From contig NZ_SLXW01000001.1 in the NCBI RefSeq assembly GCF_004341085.1, positions 682,001 through 746,000 of the forward strand: a stretch of 64,000 nt of DNA, read 5' to 3'. The DNA comes from Sphingomonas sp. PP-CE-1G-424. Lineage in GTDB: Bacteria > Pseudomonadota > Alphaproteobacteria > Sphingomonadales > Sphingomonadaceae. Under the pieces are notes generated by a model. It had not been told where the DNA came from. It did no database searches and worked only from the letters and a program-made list of their open reading frames with translations. Position 1 is the first letter of the stretch. Every line of letters starts with the position of its first letter. Shown here one piece after another: positions 34,767 to 43,823 of this stretch. Both the position numbers and the translations under genes were made by a program.

Positions 34767-35036
34767 ATGGACGCGCAATATTTCCTGACCGTCGCGAACC
34801 AGACGATGTGGGTGCTGGCGCTCGCCAGTGCACCGATCCTGATCCCGGCGCTGCTCGCGGGGCTGATCCTCGGGATGATCCAGGCGGCGACGTCGATCAA
34901 CGAGCAGACGTTGTCGTTCGTGCCGAAACTGGTCGTGGTCGCGGTGTCGATCCTGATCTTCGGGAGCCTGATCCTTGGGTTGCTGAGTGACTTCACGATC
35001 GGGATCTTCGAGCGCATCCCGGATCTGGTGAAGTGA
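34767..35036 (+). CDS. fliQ: flagellar export gate protein FliQ
   Basis: FliQ is a two-helix subunit of the export gate. The 89-residue product fits the family exactly: QTMWVLALASAPILIPALLAGLILGMIQAATSINEQTLSFVPKLVVVAVSILIFGSLILGLLSDF, with the conserved GLILGMIQA-T-INEQTLSFVPK motif. It follows fliP after a 172-base gap filled by a palindromic repeat. Confidence 0.96.
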   Translation: MDAQYFLTVANQTMWVLALASAPILIPALLAGLILGMIQAATSINEQTLSFVPKLVVVAVSILIFGSLILGLLSDFTIGIFERIPDLVK

Positions 35037-35043
35037 GGCGCAG

Positions 35044-35226
35044 CGCCAGCGCGGCCACGCCCGCGCTGCTAGCGCAAGCCCGGCCGGCGGGGCAAAGCTC
35101 CCGTCCGACGACGCGGCTTTGCCGCGGCGTGGCACATAATCCGAACAGGAATTCGAACAGCATTGCGCCACGGCAAAGCCGCGTCGTCGGTCCTCGGCGC
35201 TGCCGAGGCCGGCCGGGCTTGCACGC
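35044..35226. repeat. nested inverted repeats between fliQ and fliR
   Basis: An inner pair (GACGACGCGGCTTTGCCGCG at 35107-35126 and its inverse within 35167-35189) lies inside an outer pair (CAAGCCCGGCCGGC near 35075-35088 and its inverse near 35208-35221). The short unrepeated centre includes an AATTCGAACAG stretch. It separates fliQ from fliR by about 225 bases. Confidence 0.75.
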
Positions 35227-35262
35227 GTGGCGCGCAGCGTGCGCGCTCTCGCGGTCTGCGCC

Positions 35263-36036
35263 ATGCTAGGCTTCGGCCTCTCGATCGAGCCCCAGCTCTG
35301 GGCGCTCTTCTTCGTGATGATCCGGATCGGCGCGACGTTCATCGCCGCGCCCGTGTTCGGCAACGTCTCGGTGCCCGTCACCGTGCGCGTCACGCTGTCG
35401 GGCGCGATCGGATTCCTCGTCCTCGCGGCGCATCCGATCGTGCCGCCGGAAAACATCTTCAGCGTTCCGACGATGCTGTCCGCCGCCGCCGAAGCGCTGG
35501 TCGGCCTCGCGCTCGGCTTCGTGCTCCAGATCGCGTTCGCCGCACCGATGATTGCGGCCGAAGTGATCGGCGGCGCGATGGGGCTCGGCTTCGCCTCCTC
35601 GATCGACCCGCAGAACGGCAAATCGTCCCCCGCGCTCGGTCAGTTCTTCTCGATCATGCTGACCCTGCTGTTCCTGTCGGTCGACGGCCACCTGATCCTG
35701 ATCGACCTGATCGTCCGGAGCTACGACGTCCTCCCCCCAGGTGCCGCATGGATCGGTGTCGAGCGGCTGAAGGCGATCGCGTTCTTCGGCGGCTATGCGT
35801 TTCTTGCCGGGTTGCTGCTCGCGCTCCCGGTCGGCTTCCTGCTGCTCTGCCTCAACATCGTCGTCGGCATGCTGAGCCGCGCCGCGCCCGCGCTCAACCT
35901 GTTCGCGGTCGGCCTGCCCGCGAGCCTCGCGGTCGGCGTCATCACGCTGGCGATCGCGTTCCCGACGATGGGCGACTACATGCTCGTCATCGTCCGCGAA
36001 GGGCTGTCGGCGACCGAAAACCTGGTGCTCGGCTGA
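35263..36036 (+). CDS. fliR: flagellar export gate protein FliR
   Basis: FliR is the capping subunit of the FliPQR pore. The 257-residue product has about six transmembrane helices (LWALFFVMIRIGATFIAAPVFG, VRVTLSGAIGFLVLAAHP, MLSAAAEALVGLALGFVLQIAF, IGGAMGLGFASSIDPQNG with the conserved G-MGLG motif). I use the ATG at 35263 (MLGFGLSIEPQ), because the upstream GTG at 35227 would add residues encoded by the repeat. Confidence 0.93.
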   Translation: MLGFGLSIEPQLWALFFVMIRIGATFIAAPVFGNVSVPVTVRVTLSGAIGFLVLAAHPIVPPENIFSVPTMLSAAAEALVGLALGFVLQIAFAAPMIAAEVIGGAMGLGFASSIDPQNGKSSPALGQFFSIMLTLLFLSVDGHLILIDLIVRSYDVLPPGAAWIGVERLKAIAFFGGYAFLAGLLLALPVGFLLLCLNIVVGMLSRAAPALNLFAVGLPASLAVGVITLAIAFPTMGDYMLVIVREGLSATENLVLG

Positions 36037-36051
36037 TGGCGGCGGCGGCTC

Positions 36052-37206
36052 ATGTCTGAGGACAGCGGTGAAAAGACCGAATCGCCAACCGCCAAGCGCA
36101 AGAAGGATGCGGTCGAGAAGGGCGACATCCTTCGATCGCGCGATTTCGCCACCGCGCTCAGCATGGTCGCCGGTGTCGGCTGGCTGATCTACGCCGGCCC
36201 GACGCTGATCACCGCGTGCAAGCAGGTGATGGCATCGAGCTTCCAGTTCACGCATGCCGATGTCGAGGATTTCTCGCCGTGGCGGCCGCTGATGGACGCC
36301 GGCGGCAAGCTCGCGCCGTCGCTGATCAGCCTGTTCGTCGTCACCATCGCCGCCGCGATCCTCAGCCAGGCCGGGCTCGGCTCGCTCGGCTTCAACGGCA
36401 AGCTGATGGCGCCCAAATACAGCCGTGTCGATCCTGCCGCGGGGCTCAAGCGGATCTTCGGGTCGAACGGCTGGATCGAGCTCGGCAAGTCGCTGCTGAA
36501 GGTGATCCTGCTCGGCACGATCGGCGGCTGGATGCTGTGGAAGGCGGCGCATACGACGATGGGGCTCGCCTCGTCGGCCGATCTCAACCAGGCGCTGTCG
36601 TCGCTCGGCGGCACGTTCAAGGCGATCCTGATCGCGATGGCGTTCGGGCTGTGCGCGATCGCTGGCATCGACCTGCCGATCCAGATCATTCGCCGCCTCG
36701 GCAAGATGCGGATGTCGAAGCAGGAGGTGAAGGACGAGCACAAGTCGACCGAGGGCAATGGCGAGGCGAAGGGCCAGATGCGCGCCAAGATGCGCGCGAT
36801 GGCGAGCGGGGGCCTGCGCAAGTCGGTCGCGGAGGCGCATGTCGTGCTGACCAACCCGACGCACTTCGCGGTGGCGTTGCGCTATGATCGCGGCAAGGAT
36901 CAGGTGCCGGTGGTGGTCGCCAAGGGTCGCGGTGCGACCGCGCTGGCGATCCGCGAACTCGCCGCGGAGGGCCGCGTGCCGGTGCTCGAATATCCGATGC
37001 TGGCGCGTGCGATCTATTACACCAGCAAGGAAAACCAGGAGGTTCGCGACGACCTCTACATGGCGATCGCGACGGTGCTCGCGTTCGTGTTCGGGCTCAA
37101 CGTCGCAGCCGGCGGCACGGGGGGCGGGGCGGCCGCGCCGGTCCAGCCGTTCGTCACCGTGCCGAAGGACGCGCGATTCGACGAAAACGGGATGAAACAG
37201 GCCTAA
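36052..37206 (+). CDS. flhB: flagellar export switch protein FlhB
   Basis: FlhB is a gate component whose self-cleavage changes export specificity. The 384-residue product begins with EDSGEKTESPTAKRKKDAVEKGDI, a typical FlhB start, and has four transmembrane segments. The cytosolic tail has the autocleavage motif NPTH at residues 268-271 (VVLTNPTHFAVALRYDRGKD), followed by VVAKGRGATALAIRELA and VPVLEYPMLARAIYY. The stop codon is part of a sigma-28 promoter for fliD. Confidence 0.97.
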   Translation: MSEDSGEKTESPTAKRKKDAVEKGDILRSRDFATALSMVAGVGWLIYAGPTLITACKQVMASSFQFTHADVEDFSPWRPLMDAGGKLAPSLISLFVVTIAAAILSQAGLGSLGFNGKLMAPKYSRVDPAAGLKRIFGSNGWIELGKSLLKVILLGTIGGWMLWKAAHTTMGLASSADLNQALSSLGGTFKAILIAMAFGLCAIAGIDLPIQIIRRLGKMRMSKQEVKDEHKSTEGNGEAKGQMRAKMRAMASGGLRKSVAEAHVVLTNPTHFAVALRYDRGKDQVPVVVAKGRGATALAIRELAAEGRVPVLEYPMLARAIYYTSKENQEVRDDLYMAIATVLAFVFGLNVAAGGTGGGAAAPVQPFVTVPKDARFDENGMKQA

Positions 37207-37230
37207 AGATCGCGGCGGCCCGGCCGTTAC
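37204..37230 (+). promoter_or_regulatory. sigma-28 (FliA) promoter of fliD, overlapping the flhB stop
   Basis: TAAAGATC is followed after 11 bases by GCCGTTAC. The TAA of the -35 box is the flhB stop codon. The -10 part shares 13 identical bases (CCCGGCCGTTACT) with the fliC promoter at 22528-22554. The predicted start is near 37237, about 28 bases before the fliD ATG. Confidence 0.88.
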
Positions 37231-37264
37231 TGATCGTAAGCGTGCGCAGTGCAGGGATTTCGCC

Positions 37265-38713
37265 ATGGTAACTTCGACCACCAGCACGACGGCCACGCCG
37301 ACGCCCACTGCGACCCCCACGCCGAGCGCGACGAGCGTCATCCAGTCGGCGACTCAGGCGCTGCTGACGTCGCTCAACACCGGCTCCGGGATCGATACTT
37401 CCACGCTGGTCCCTGCGCTGGTCAACGCGCAATTCGCGACCAAGACCGCAACGTTGAAGGCAAAAGCCGACACGCTGACCGCGCAGATCTCGGGAATCGG
37501 CACGATCAAGAGCGCGATCACCGGGTTCTCCACCGCGCTCGCCAATCTGGTGAAGAGCGGCAGTCTCCAGACCCAGCCGAGCAGCTCCAACACCACAATC
37601 CTGTCCGCCACCGCACTGCCCGGTGCGAAGCTGTCGACTCTGGCGGCCAGCGTCACCGTCACGCGCCTCGCCACCGCACAGGTCGCGCGGACCACGACCG
37701 CGGTCGCGGATCGCACCGCCAACCTCGGCACCGGCGCGCTCACGCTGACGATCGGCGGCGGCACCCCCGTATCGATCGCCGTCGGCAACGGCAGCATCGA
37801 TTCGATCGCCTCGGCAATCAACGCCGCGAAGACCGGCGTCACCGCCTCGGTCGTCACGGATGCGAACGGCGGCGCCTATCTGTCGGTCAAGGGCGGCACC
37901 GGCGACGCGCAGGCGTTCACGCTGAAGGGCGCGACCGGCGATGCGGTCGATATCGGCGGCGGCGCGACGAAAACCAGCCTCGTCTCGACCGCGCAGAACG
38001 CGCAGCTGACGGTCGACGGCATCGCCGTGGAGCGCCCGAGCAACACCATCAGCGATCTGGTCGACGGCGTGAAGCTCCAGCTCAACGCCGTCTCGACGGT
38101 CCCGGTCACGCTGGGCAGCACCCCGCCGACCGACGCGCTGACGCAGGCGGTCAGCGATGTCGTCGACACCTACAACCAGGTGCTGGCCGCGATCACCGCA
38201 CAGACCGATCCGATCACCGGCAATCTCCGCTCCGATCCCGCCGCGACCAGCCTGCTGCGATCGTTCAAGGCGCTGTCGTCCAAGGCGCTCGTCGGCGGCG
38301 CGGTATCGGGTATCCCGCGCACGCTGTCGGAGATCGGCGTCGCGACCAGCACCGACGGCACGTTGCGCGTCGATGCGGTGTTGCTCGCCAAACAGATCGC
38401 GGCGAACCCCGACACGATCGAATCGATGTTTGCGCCGTCGGGGACCAACGCGCTCGGCCTGTCCGCGACGCTGACCGCGCTGACCACCGGCGCGACCAGC
38501 ACGCTGACCGGGCTCGGTGCGTCCGCGCTGCGCTACACCGCGGCACAATCCGTCGTCACCGACCAGCAGGACAAGGTCACCGACCAGTCGGCCCAGATGA
38601 ACACGCGCCTGACCCAGCAATATGCCAGCATGAATTCGCGCGTGTCGGCGTACAAGTCGACGCAGACGTTCCTCGCCGGCCAGATCGCCCAGTGGAACAA
38701 GAGCGACTCGTGA
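37265..38713 (+). CDS. fliD: flagellar filament cap protein FliD
   Basis: FliD caps the growing filament and assists flagellin folding. The 482-residue product has the FliD N-terminal domain (GSGIDTSTLVPALVNAQFATKTATLKAKADTLTAQISGIGTIKSAITGFSTALANL) and the C-terminal coiled-coil domain ending in TRLTQQYASMNSRVSAYKSTQTFLAGQIAQWNKS. The extreme N-terminus is a Thr/Pro/Ser-rich stretch. The stop overlaps fliS by 4 bases. It is the second gene with a clear FliA promoter. Confidence 0.93.
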   Translation: MVTSTTSTTATPTPTATPTPSATSVIQSATQALLTSLNTGSGIDTSTLVPALVNAQFATKTATLKAKADTLTAQISGIGTIKSAITGFSTALANLVKSGSLQTQPSSSNTTILSATALPGAKLSTLAASVTVTRLATAQVARTTTAVADRTANLGTGALTLTIGGGTPVSIAVGNGSIDSIASAINAAKTGVTASVVTDANGGAYLSVKGGTGDAQAFTLKGATGDAVDIGGGATKTSLVSTAQNAQLTVDGIAVERPSNTISDLVDGVKLQLNAVSTVPVTLGSTPPTDALTQAVSDVVDTYNQVLAAITAQTDPITGNLRSDPAATSLLRSFKALSSKALVGGAVSGIPRTLSEIGVATSTDGTLRVDAVLLAKQIAANPDTIESMFAPSGTNALGLSATLTALTTGATSTLTGLGASALRYTAAQSVVTDQQDKVTDQSAQMNTRLTQQYASMNSRVSAYKSTQTFLAGQIAQWNKSDS

Positions 38714-39108
38714 CCTACGCGACCACCCTGACCCGCGACCCGTTCGCTACCTATCGCCAGATCGATGCGGTCGGCCGCACCGCGACGGCGGACGGCCCGG
38801 CGCTCGTCCAGCTGCTGTACAAGGAGCTCGTCGCCGCACTGCGCGCCGCTGCCTGGGCCGCCGAAAAGGGCAAGCTCGCGATCAAGAGCGAGCGGATCAC
38901 GCGCGCCACCGCGATCCTGTTCGCGCTCGAATCGGGTCTCGATTTCGAGAATGGCGGCGCGGTCGCCGAGACGCTGGCGCGGCTGTACGGTGGCGCGCGG
39001 AAAACCATCATCAACGCCTCGATCGGCCTCGATCCCCGCCCGTTCCGCGATTCGGCGGACATGCTCGACGAGATCGCGCAGGCCTGGCGGACCGTCAGCG
39101 CGGCGTAG
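38710..39108 (+). CDS. fliS: flagellin export chaperone FliS
   Basis: FliS binds flagellin in the cytosol and prevents early polymerisation. The 132-residue product starts at a GTG overlapping the fliD stop (GTGA). It has the FliS helices: YRQIDAVGRTATADGPALVQLLYKELVAALRAAAWAAEKG, then RITRATAILFALESGLDFENGG and ETLARLYGGARKTIINASI. Length is typical. It is the last flagellar gene of the right arm and converges on the transporter gene with a gap of 3 bases. Confidence 0.9.
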   Translation: MTYATTLTRDPFATYRQIDAVGRTATADGPALVQLLYKELVAALRAAAWAAEKGKLAIKSERITRATAILFALESGLDFENGGAVAETLARLYGGARKTIINASIGLDPRPFRDSADMLDEIAQAWRTVSAA

Positions 39109-39111
39109 GCG

Positions 39112-40065
39112 CTACCGCCGGAACCAGTGGCGGGCGGAGAAATATCCCACGACGCCGACCGCGATCACCAGGCACGCCACCGCGATCGCGTCGAACGCCC
39201 AGGGTTCCTCGGCATAGGGCAGGCCCTTGACGTTCATCCCGTACAGCCCGGTCAGGAAGGTCAGCGGCAGGAACACCATTGCCGCGATCGAGATGATCAG
39301 CGAGCGATTGTCGATCTGCTCAGCACGCAGATCGGTCAGCGTCTCGTGGACCAGCGCCGAGCGCTCGCGGATCGATTCGAGCTCCTCCGCCATCCGCGCC
39401 GCACGATCAGCCGCTGCGGCGAGGTGCAGGCGATCGTCGTCGGCCAGCCAGTCGCCCGGCAGCGCCGCCAGCTTCTCCAGCGCCGCGCGTTGTGGGTTGA
39501 GGAAGCGTTTATAGCCGATCGCGGCGACGCGCACCTTGCTGACCGTGCGGCGCAGTTCGAACACGCGGTTGGCGTCGAGTTGTTCCTCGCAGTCGTCGAG
39601 CTCGTCGCCGAGCGTCGCCACGTCGGGATCGAGATCGGTGGTGATCGCGGTCGCGAACGCGGCGATCAGATCGCCCGGATCGCGGATCTCGCCGCGCTCG
39701 ACCATCTTTTCGACCTCGGCGACCGCGATCAACGGCTTCCGCGTGACCGAATAGACGCGGCCCTTCACCGCCCAGATCCGCACCGAGGCGAGCAGGTCGG
39801 AGGTGTCGAGCTCCTCCTTCGATCGCCCGCGCAGATTGACGAACGCGCCGTCGCCGACCGCCTCGCAGCGCGGCCGGGTCTCGGTCGCGGTCAGCGCATC
39901 GACGACGTAATCGAGCAGCTTGGCCTCGTCGCGCAGCCAGGTTTGCGCATGCTCGGCAGTGGTCGACAAATGCACCCAGACGAGATCGGCGGTGCAGTCG
40001 AGCGCTTCCTTGACGTCGACGCGCGTCGCTTCGCCATTGGTGATGCGAAAGCCGAAGCCGCTCAC
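39112..40065 (-). CDS. zntB: ZntB/CorA-family divalent metal transporter
   Basis: An inner-membrane pentameric channel of the CorA superfamily, probably for zinc efflux or uptake. The 317-residue product has a large cytosolic N-terminal domain (VWVHLSTTAEHAQTWL, GDGAFVNLRGR), a long helix (QRAALEKLAALPGDWLADDDRLHLAAAADRAARMAEELE), and two C-terminal transmembrane helices around the signature GMN at residues 276-278 (GLYGMNVKGLPY). This form of the loop fits ZntB more than CorA. Its start overlaps the siroheme-synthase-like gene by 4 bases. Confidence 0.88.
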   Translation of the reverse strand: MSGFGFRITNGEATRVDVKEALDCTADLVWVHLSTTAEHAQTWLRDEAKLLDYVVDALTATETRPRCEAVGDGAFVNLRGRSKEELDTSDLLASVRIWAVKGRVYSVTRKPLIAVAEVEKMVERGEIRDPGDLIAAFATAITTDLDPDVATLGDELDDCEEQLDANRVFELRRTVSKVRVAAIGYKRFLNPQRAALEKLAALPGDWLADDDRLHLAAAADRAARMAEELESIRERSALVHETLTDLRAEQIDNRSLIISIAAMVFLPLTFLTGLYGMNVKGLPYAEEPWAFDAIAVACLVIAVGVVGYFSARHWFRR

Positions 40066-40928
40066 AGGGCCATCTCGATCGCCACCGACAGGCCGGTGCC
40101 CGGATCCGCCGGCATCGCCGCGCAGTGTCGCGCGGCATCAGCACGCGCGCGATCGAGGATTGCCGCGGGCACATCGGGACTATGATAGACCCGGTCGGCG
40201 CTCGCCAGCGCCCGCGCCTGCCGCAACGTAAGGTCGTCCGGATCGGTGGAGGTGAGGCGGATCGCAACCTGCTCCCCTCCCTGAAAGGGAGGGGTTGGGG
40301 GTGGGTAGGCCAGTTGGGAGTCGGCCCGCGCATCAGCAGCCGCCCCACCCCCTGCCCCTCCCTTCCCGGGAGGGGAGTCTGGTGTGGCCAGCCATGCGTC
40401 GACGTCGTGTGTCGGCGAGAGTGGATCGAGCATCCCGCCCGCCCCCATCGCCGTCGCCAGCGCGCGGCGTCGCTCACCCATGTCGGGCCAACGCACCCGC
40501 AACGCGCCACGCGTCGCCTGCAACGCCAGCGCGAGCTTGCCGAGATCGGCGGGGACGATCGCTTCCAACCGTTGCCGCAGCGCCGCGGCGAGCCCCGCCG
40601 ACACGCCGCTCGTCCCGATCGCGATCAACACCGGCGCACGGTCGACGATCGCCGGCAGCGTGAAATCGCACAGCGCCGAGCGGTCGACCGCGTTGACGAG
40701 GATGCCGCGCGCCTTCAGCCGCGCTACCGCCGCCAGCGCGTCGTCCTCGTCGTCGATCGCGACGATCGCGAGCGACGCCGCAGCATCCTCACCGACCACG
40801 TCGGCCCCCGCGCGATCGAGCAATCGCCGTTTCGCATCCGCCGCCTCGCCCTCGCCCAGCAGGATCACCGGGCGCCCCGACAGCCTGACGAACAGCGGCA
40901 GGCTCTGTAGCGGCGCGGGTAATGTCAC
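40062..40928 (-). CDS. siroheme synthase N-domain-like protein (precorrin-2 dehydrogenase / ferrochelatase)
   Basis: The first half resembles the CysG N-terminal domain, which oxidises precorrin-2 and inserts iron in siroheme synthesis: a Rossmann start (LPLFVRLSGRPVILLGEGEAADAKRRLLDRAGADVV), NAVDRSALCDFTLPAIVDR and IGTSGVSAGLAAALRQRLE. The C-terminal part ends in a separate short domain. Between them lie about 38 residues (SPPGKGGAGGGAAADARADSQ ... PPPTPPFQGGEQ) translated from an inverted repeat. The GTG start overlaps the lysA stop (GTGA); an ATG at 40940 is an alternative. Confidence 0.78.
   Translation of the reverse strand: MTLPAPLQSLPLFVRLSGRPVILLGEGEAADAKRRLLDRAGADVVGEDAAASLAIVAIDDEDDALAAVARLKARGILVNAVDRSALCDFTLPAIVDRAPVLIAIGTSGVSAGLAAALRQRLEAIVPADLGKLALALQATRGALRVRWPDMGERRRALATAMGAGGMLDPLSPTHDVDAWLATPDSPPGKGGAGGGAAADARADSQLAYPPPTPPFQGGEQVAIRLTSTDPDDLTLRQARALASADRVYHSPDVPAAILDRARADAARHCAAMPADPGTGLSVAIEMAL
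40267..40378. repeat. inverted repeat inside the siroheme-synthase-like gene
   Basis: The arms CTCCCCTCCCTGAAAGGGAG at about 40272-40291 and CCCTCCCTTCCCGGGAGGGG at about 40356-40375 are related to the outer arms of the 3784-4163 array (both CCCTCCC-type hairpins followed by GGGGGTGGGT or its inverse). The reading frame passes through it without a stop codon. Confidence 0.78.
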
Positions 40929-42187
40929 CGCTTGAGCCATTCCGGCACGCGCTCCGCAGCCAGGATCGTCTCGGGGTGAATGCGGTCGGCGACCACTGCG
41001 AACCGGTCGCCGTCGACCAGCACCTCGGGCACCAGCGCACGGCTGTTGTAGGTCGACGCCATCGTCGCGCCATATGCGCCCGCGGTGCGGAAGATACCGA
41101 GATCGCCCGACTTCACCGCGTCGATGTCGCGGCCCATCGCGAAGGTGTCGCCGGTCTCGCACACCGGCCCGGCGATGTTGGCGGTCATCCGCTCGCCGGT
41201 CGGCACGACCGCGACGAAATCGTGATACGCGTCGTACATCGCGACGCGCGCGAGGTCGTTCATCGCCGCATCGACGATCACGTACGGGTTCACCACGCCC
41301 GGCTTCACCCAGATCACCTCGGTCAGCAGCACGCCCGCATTCCCTGCGATCACGCGGCCGGGCTCGAACATGAGTTCGACGTCCCAGTCGGCGGTCGCGC
41401 GCGCGACCATCGCGCCGTACTCGGCGGGGCTCGGCAGCACGTCACCGGGCTTGTACGGCACGCCGAGCCCGCCGCCGAGATCGACGCGGCTGATCGTGTG
41501 CCCCGCGGCGCGCAATTCCGCGACCAGTTCGCCGATCCGCCCATAAGCTGCCTCCAGCGGCGCGAGATCGGCCAGCTGGCTGCCGATGTGGATCGCGACG
41601 CCGCGCAGGTCGAGCCCGTCATGCTTCGACAACCGGTCGAACATCGCCACCGCCTGGTCGATCGCGACGCCGAACTTGTTCTCCTTGCGCCCCGTCGAAA
41701 TCTTCGCGTGCGTGCCGGCATCGACGTCGGGGTTCACGCGCAGCACCGCCGGCGCGCGCTCGCCGCGAGCATGGGCGAGCGCGGCGAGGACTTCGCCCTC
41801 TTCCTCCAGCTCCAGATTGAACTGGCCGATCCCCGCATCGAGCGCCTGCGCCAGTTCGCGCCGCGTCTTGCCGACGCCAGAGAACACGATGTCCGACGCC
41901 GGGATCCCCGCCGCCAGGGCGCGCTGCATCTCGCCCGCGGAGACGACGTCGGCGCCGTAGCCCTCGTCGGCAAGCACGCGCAGCACCGCGACGTTGGGGT
42001 TCGCCTTGATCGCATAGGCTAGGTGGACGCGGCCCGCGCCCTTCAGCGCGTCGCGGAACACCTGCGCGTGGCGGCGGAAGGTGGCGGTCGAATAGACGTA
42101 GACGGGCGTGCCGACGGCCTCGGCGATCGCCGGCAGGGCGACGTCCTCGGCGTGCATCACACCGTCACGATAGGCGAAATGGTCCAT
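40925..42187 (-). CDS. lysA: diaminopimelate decarboxylase
   Basis: The last step of lysine synthesis: PLP-dependent decarboxylation of meso-diaminopimelate. The 420-residue product has the alanine-racemase-like barrel with the PLP lysine in HLAYAIKANPN, GADVVSAGEMQRAL, the HIGSQLADLAP and DLGGGLGVPY motifs, and the substrate-side CETGDTFA (active-site Cys) and GAYGATMASTYN. I use the ATG (MDHFAYRDG); a TTG five codons upstream is in frame and overlaps the stop of the preceding gene. Confidence 0.97.
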   Translation of the reverse strand: MDHFAYRDGVMHAEDVALPAIAEAVGTPVYVYSTATFRRHAQVFRDALKGAGRVHLAYAIKANPNVAVLRVLADEGYGADVVSAGEMQRALAAGIPASDIVFSGVGKTRRELAQALDAGIGQFNLELEEEGEVLAALAHARGERAPAVLRVNPDVDAGTHAKISTGRKENKFGVAIDQAVAMFDRLSKHDGLDLRGVAIHIGSQLADLAPLEAAYGRIGELVAELRAAGHTISRVDLGGGLGVPYKPGDVLPSPAEYGAMVARATADWDVELMFEPGRVIAGNAGVLLTEVIWVKPGVVNPYVIVDAAMNDLARVAMYDAYHDFVAVVPTGERMTANIAGPVCETGDTFAMGRDIDAVKSGDLGIFRTAGAYGATMASTYNSRALVPEVLVDGDRFAVVADRIHPETILAAERVPEWLKR

Positions 42188-42198
42188 GGATAAGGTCT

Positions 42199-42441
42199 TC
42201 AATTGGGCGGCGGCAGGTCGAACTCGTCGCTACGCCGCTCGTCGGATTGGGTCAGCAGCTCGTCGCTGCGCTTGGGGCGTTGCTGCGTGGTGGGCGTCAG
42301 CAACTGCGCCGGCGTCGGCCGGGTCTTCGCACCGTAAGGCGCGACTGGCAGCATCTTGCCCTCGGCCGGTTTCAAGCCATCCGCCGCACCGCATCCCGAC
42401 AGCGCCAACGCCAGTCCCGCCAATCCAACACACCGCTTCAT
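42199..42441 (-). CDS. lptM: small LptM-like lipoprotein
   Basis: The 80-residue product has a lipoprotein signal peptide ([22 protein letters not shown]; lipobox LSGC, Cys17), then [27 protein letters not shown] and a polar, Pro-ending tail. Small lipoproteins of this form next to lysA correspond to YifL/LptM, which helps maturation of the LptD barrel. It sits between argH and lysA, overlapping argH by 4 bases. Confidence 0.75.
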   Translation of the reverse strand: MKRCVGLAGLALALSGCGAADGLKPAEGKMLPVAPYGAKTRPTPAQLLTPTTQQRPKRSDELLTQSDERRSDEFDLPPPN

Positions 42442-43823
42442 GCCGTCTCTCCCCGAGCCGCGCGGATCGCAGCACGCACATTATCGGGCGCAGTGCCACC
42501 GAAGCTGGTCCGGCTGGCGACCGACGCATCGACCGAGAGCACGCCGTACACGCGTTCGTCGATCCGCGCATCGATTGCCTTCAGGTCCTCGATCGGCAGC
42601 GCATCGAGCGCGACCTTGCGCTCCTCCGCCAGCTTCACCGCACGCCCGGTGACATGATGCGCCTCGCGGAACGGGAGCCCCGCCTCGCGCACCAGCCAGT
42701 CGGCGAGATCGGTCGCGGTCGCGAAGCCGCTCTCGGCCAGCCCGCGCATCCGATCGGTGCGGAACGTCGCGCTCTCGACCATGCCCGTCATCGCCGCGAT
42801 CGACAGCGCGAGCAGGTCGTGCGCCTCGAACACCGGCGGCTTGTCGTCCTGCATGTCCTTCGAATAGGCGAGCGGCAGGCCCTTCATCGTCACCATCAGC
42901 GCGGTCATGCAGCCGAGAATGCGTCCGGCATGCCCGCGCACCAGCTCGGCGGCATCGGGATTGCGCTTCTGCGGCATGATCGAGCTGCCGGTCGACCATT
43001 GATCGCTGAGCGCGACGAACCCGAACGGCTGCGACGCCCACAGCACGAACTCCTCGGCGAGCCGCGAGAGGTGCAGCGAGGTCTGCGTCGCGGCAGTGAG
43101 ATACTCGATCGCGAAATCGCGGTCGCTGACGCCGTCGAGCGAGTTGGTCATCGGCCCGTCGAAGCCGAGCGCCTCGGCGGTCATCGCCCGGTCGATCGGG
43201 AAACCCGTGCCAGCCAGCGCAGCCGAGCCAAGCGGCGATCGGTTCATCCGCGCGCGGGCATCGGCGAACCGCCCGACGTCACGCGAGATCATCGCGTGAT
43301 ACGCCATCAGATGATGCCCCAGCGTCACCGGCTGCGCGGACTGGAGGTGCGTGAAGCCCGGCATAACACTCGCCGCATGCTCTTCAGCCCGCCCGAGCAG
43401 CGCCGCCTGGAACCCGGCGAGCGCCGCCAGCGCCTGGTCGATCGCATCGCGCACCCAAAGGCGAAAATCGGTCGCAACCTGATCGTTGCGCGAACGTGCG
43501 GTATGCAGCCGTCCCGCGACCGGCCCGATCGCATCGGCCAGCCGCGCCTCGGTCTGCATGTGGATATCCTCGAGGACCAGATCCTCCTCGACGCCGTGCT
43601 CGGCATAATGCGCCGCGACCGTGTCGAGCCCGGCGGAGATCGTCGTCGCGTCCTCCGCCGAAACGATGCCCTGCTTGCCGAGCATCGCGACATGTGCCTT
43701 CGAGCCGGCAATATCCTGCTGCCAGAGCCGCTTGTCGAAGGGAATGGAGGCGTTTATCTCGCGCATGACCGCTGCCGGCCCTTCGGCGAACCGCCCGCCC
43801 CACATCGAATTGGAACCGTCCAT
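42438..43823 (-). CDS. argH: argininosuccinate lyase
   Basis: The last step of arginine synthesis: cleavage of argininosuccinate to arginine and fumarate. The 461-residue product has the family blocks [58 protein letters not shown] and the signature [12 protein letters not shown] with its catalytic serine loop. The start ([10 protein letters not shown]) overlaps the tlpA start on the other strand by 2 bases; an ATG at 43805 (MWGGRF) is a possible shorter start. Confidence 0.95.
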   Translation of the reverse strand: MDGSNSMWGGRFAEGPAAVMREINASIPFDKRLWQQDIAGSKAHVAMLGKQGIVSAEDATTISAGLDTVAAHYAEHGVEEDLVLEDIHMQTEARLADAIGPVAGRLHTARSRNDQVATDFRLWVRDAIDQALAALAGFQAALLGRAEEHAASVMPGFTHLQSAQPVTLGHHLMAYHAMISRDVGRFADARARMNRSPLGSAALAGTGFPIDRAMTAEALGFDGPMTNSLDGVSDRDFAIEYLTAATQTSLHLSRLAEEFVLWASQPFGFVALSDQWSTGSSIMPQKRNPDAAELVRGHAGRILGCMTALMVTMKGLPLAYSKDMQDDKPPVFEAHDLLALSIAAMTGMVESATFRTDRMRGLAESGFATATDLADWLVREAGLPFREAHHVTGRAVKLAEERKVALDALPIEDLKAIDARIDERVYGVLSVDASVASRTSFGGTAPDNVRAAIRAARGETA

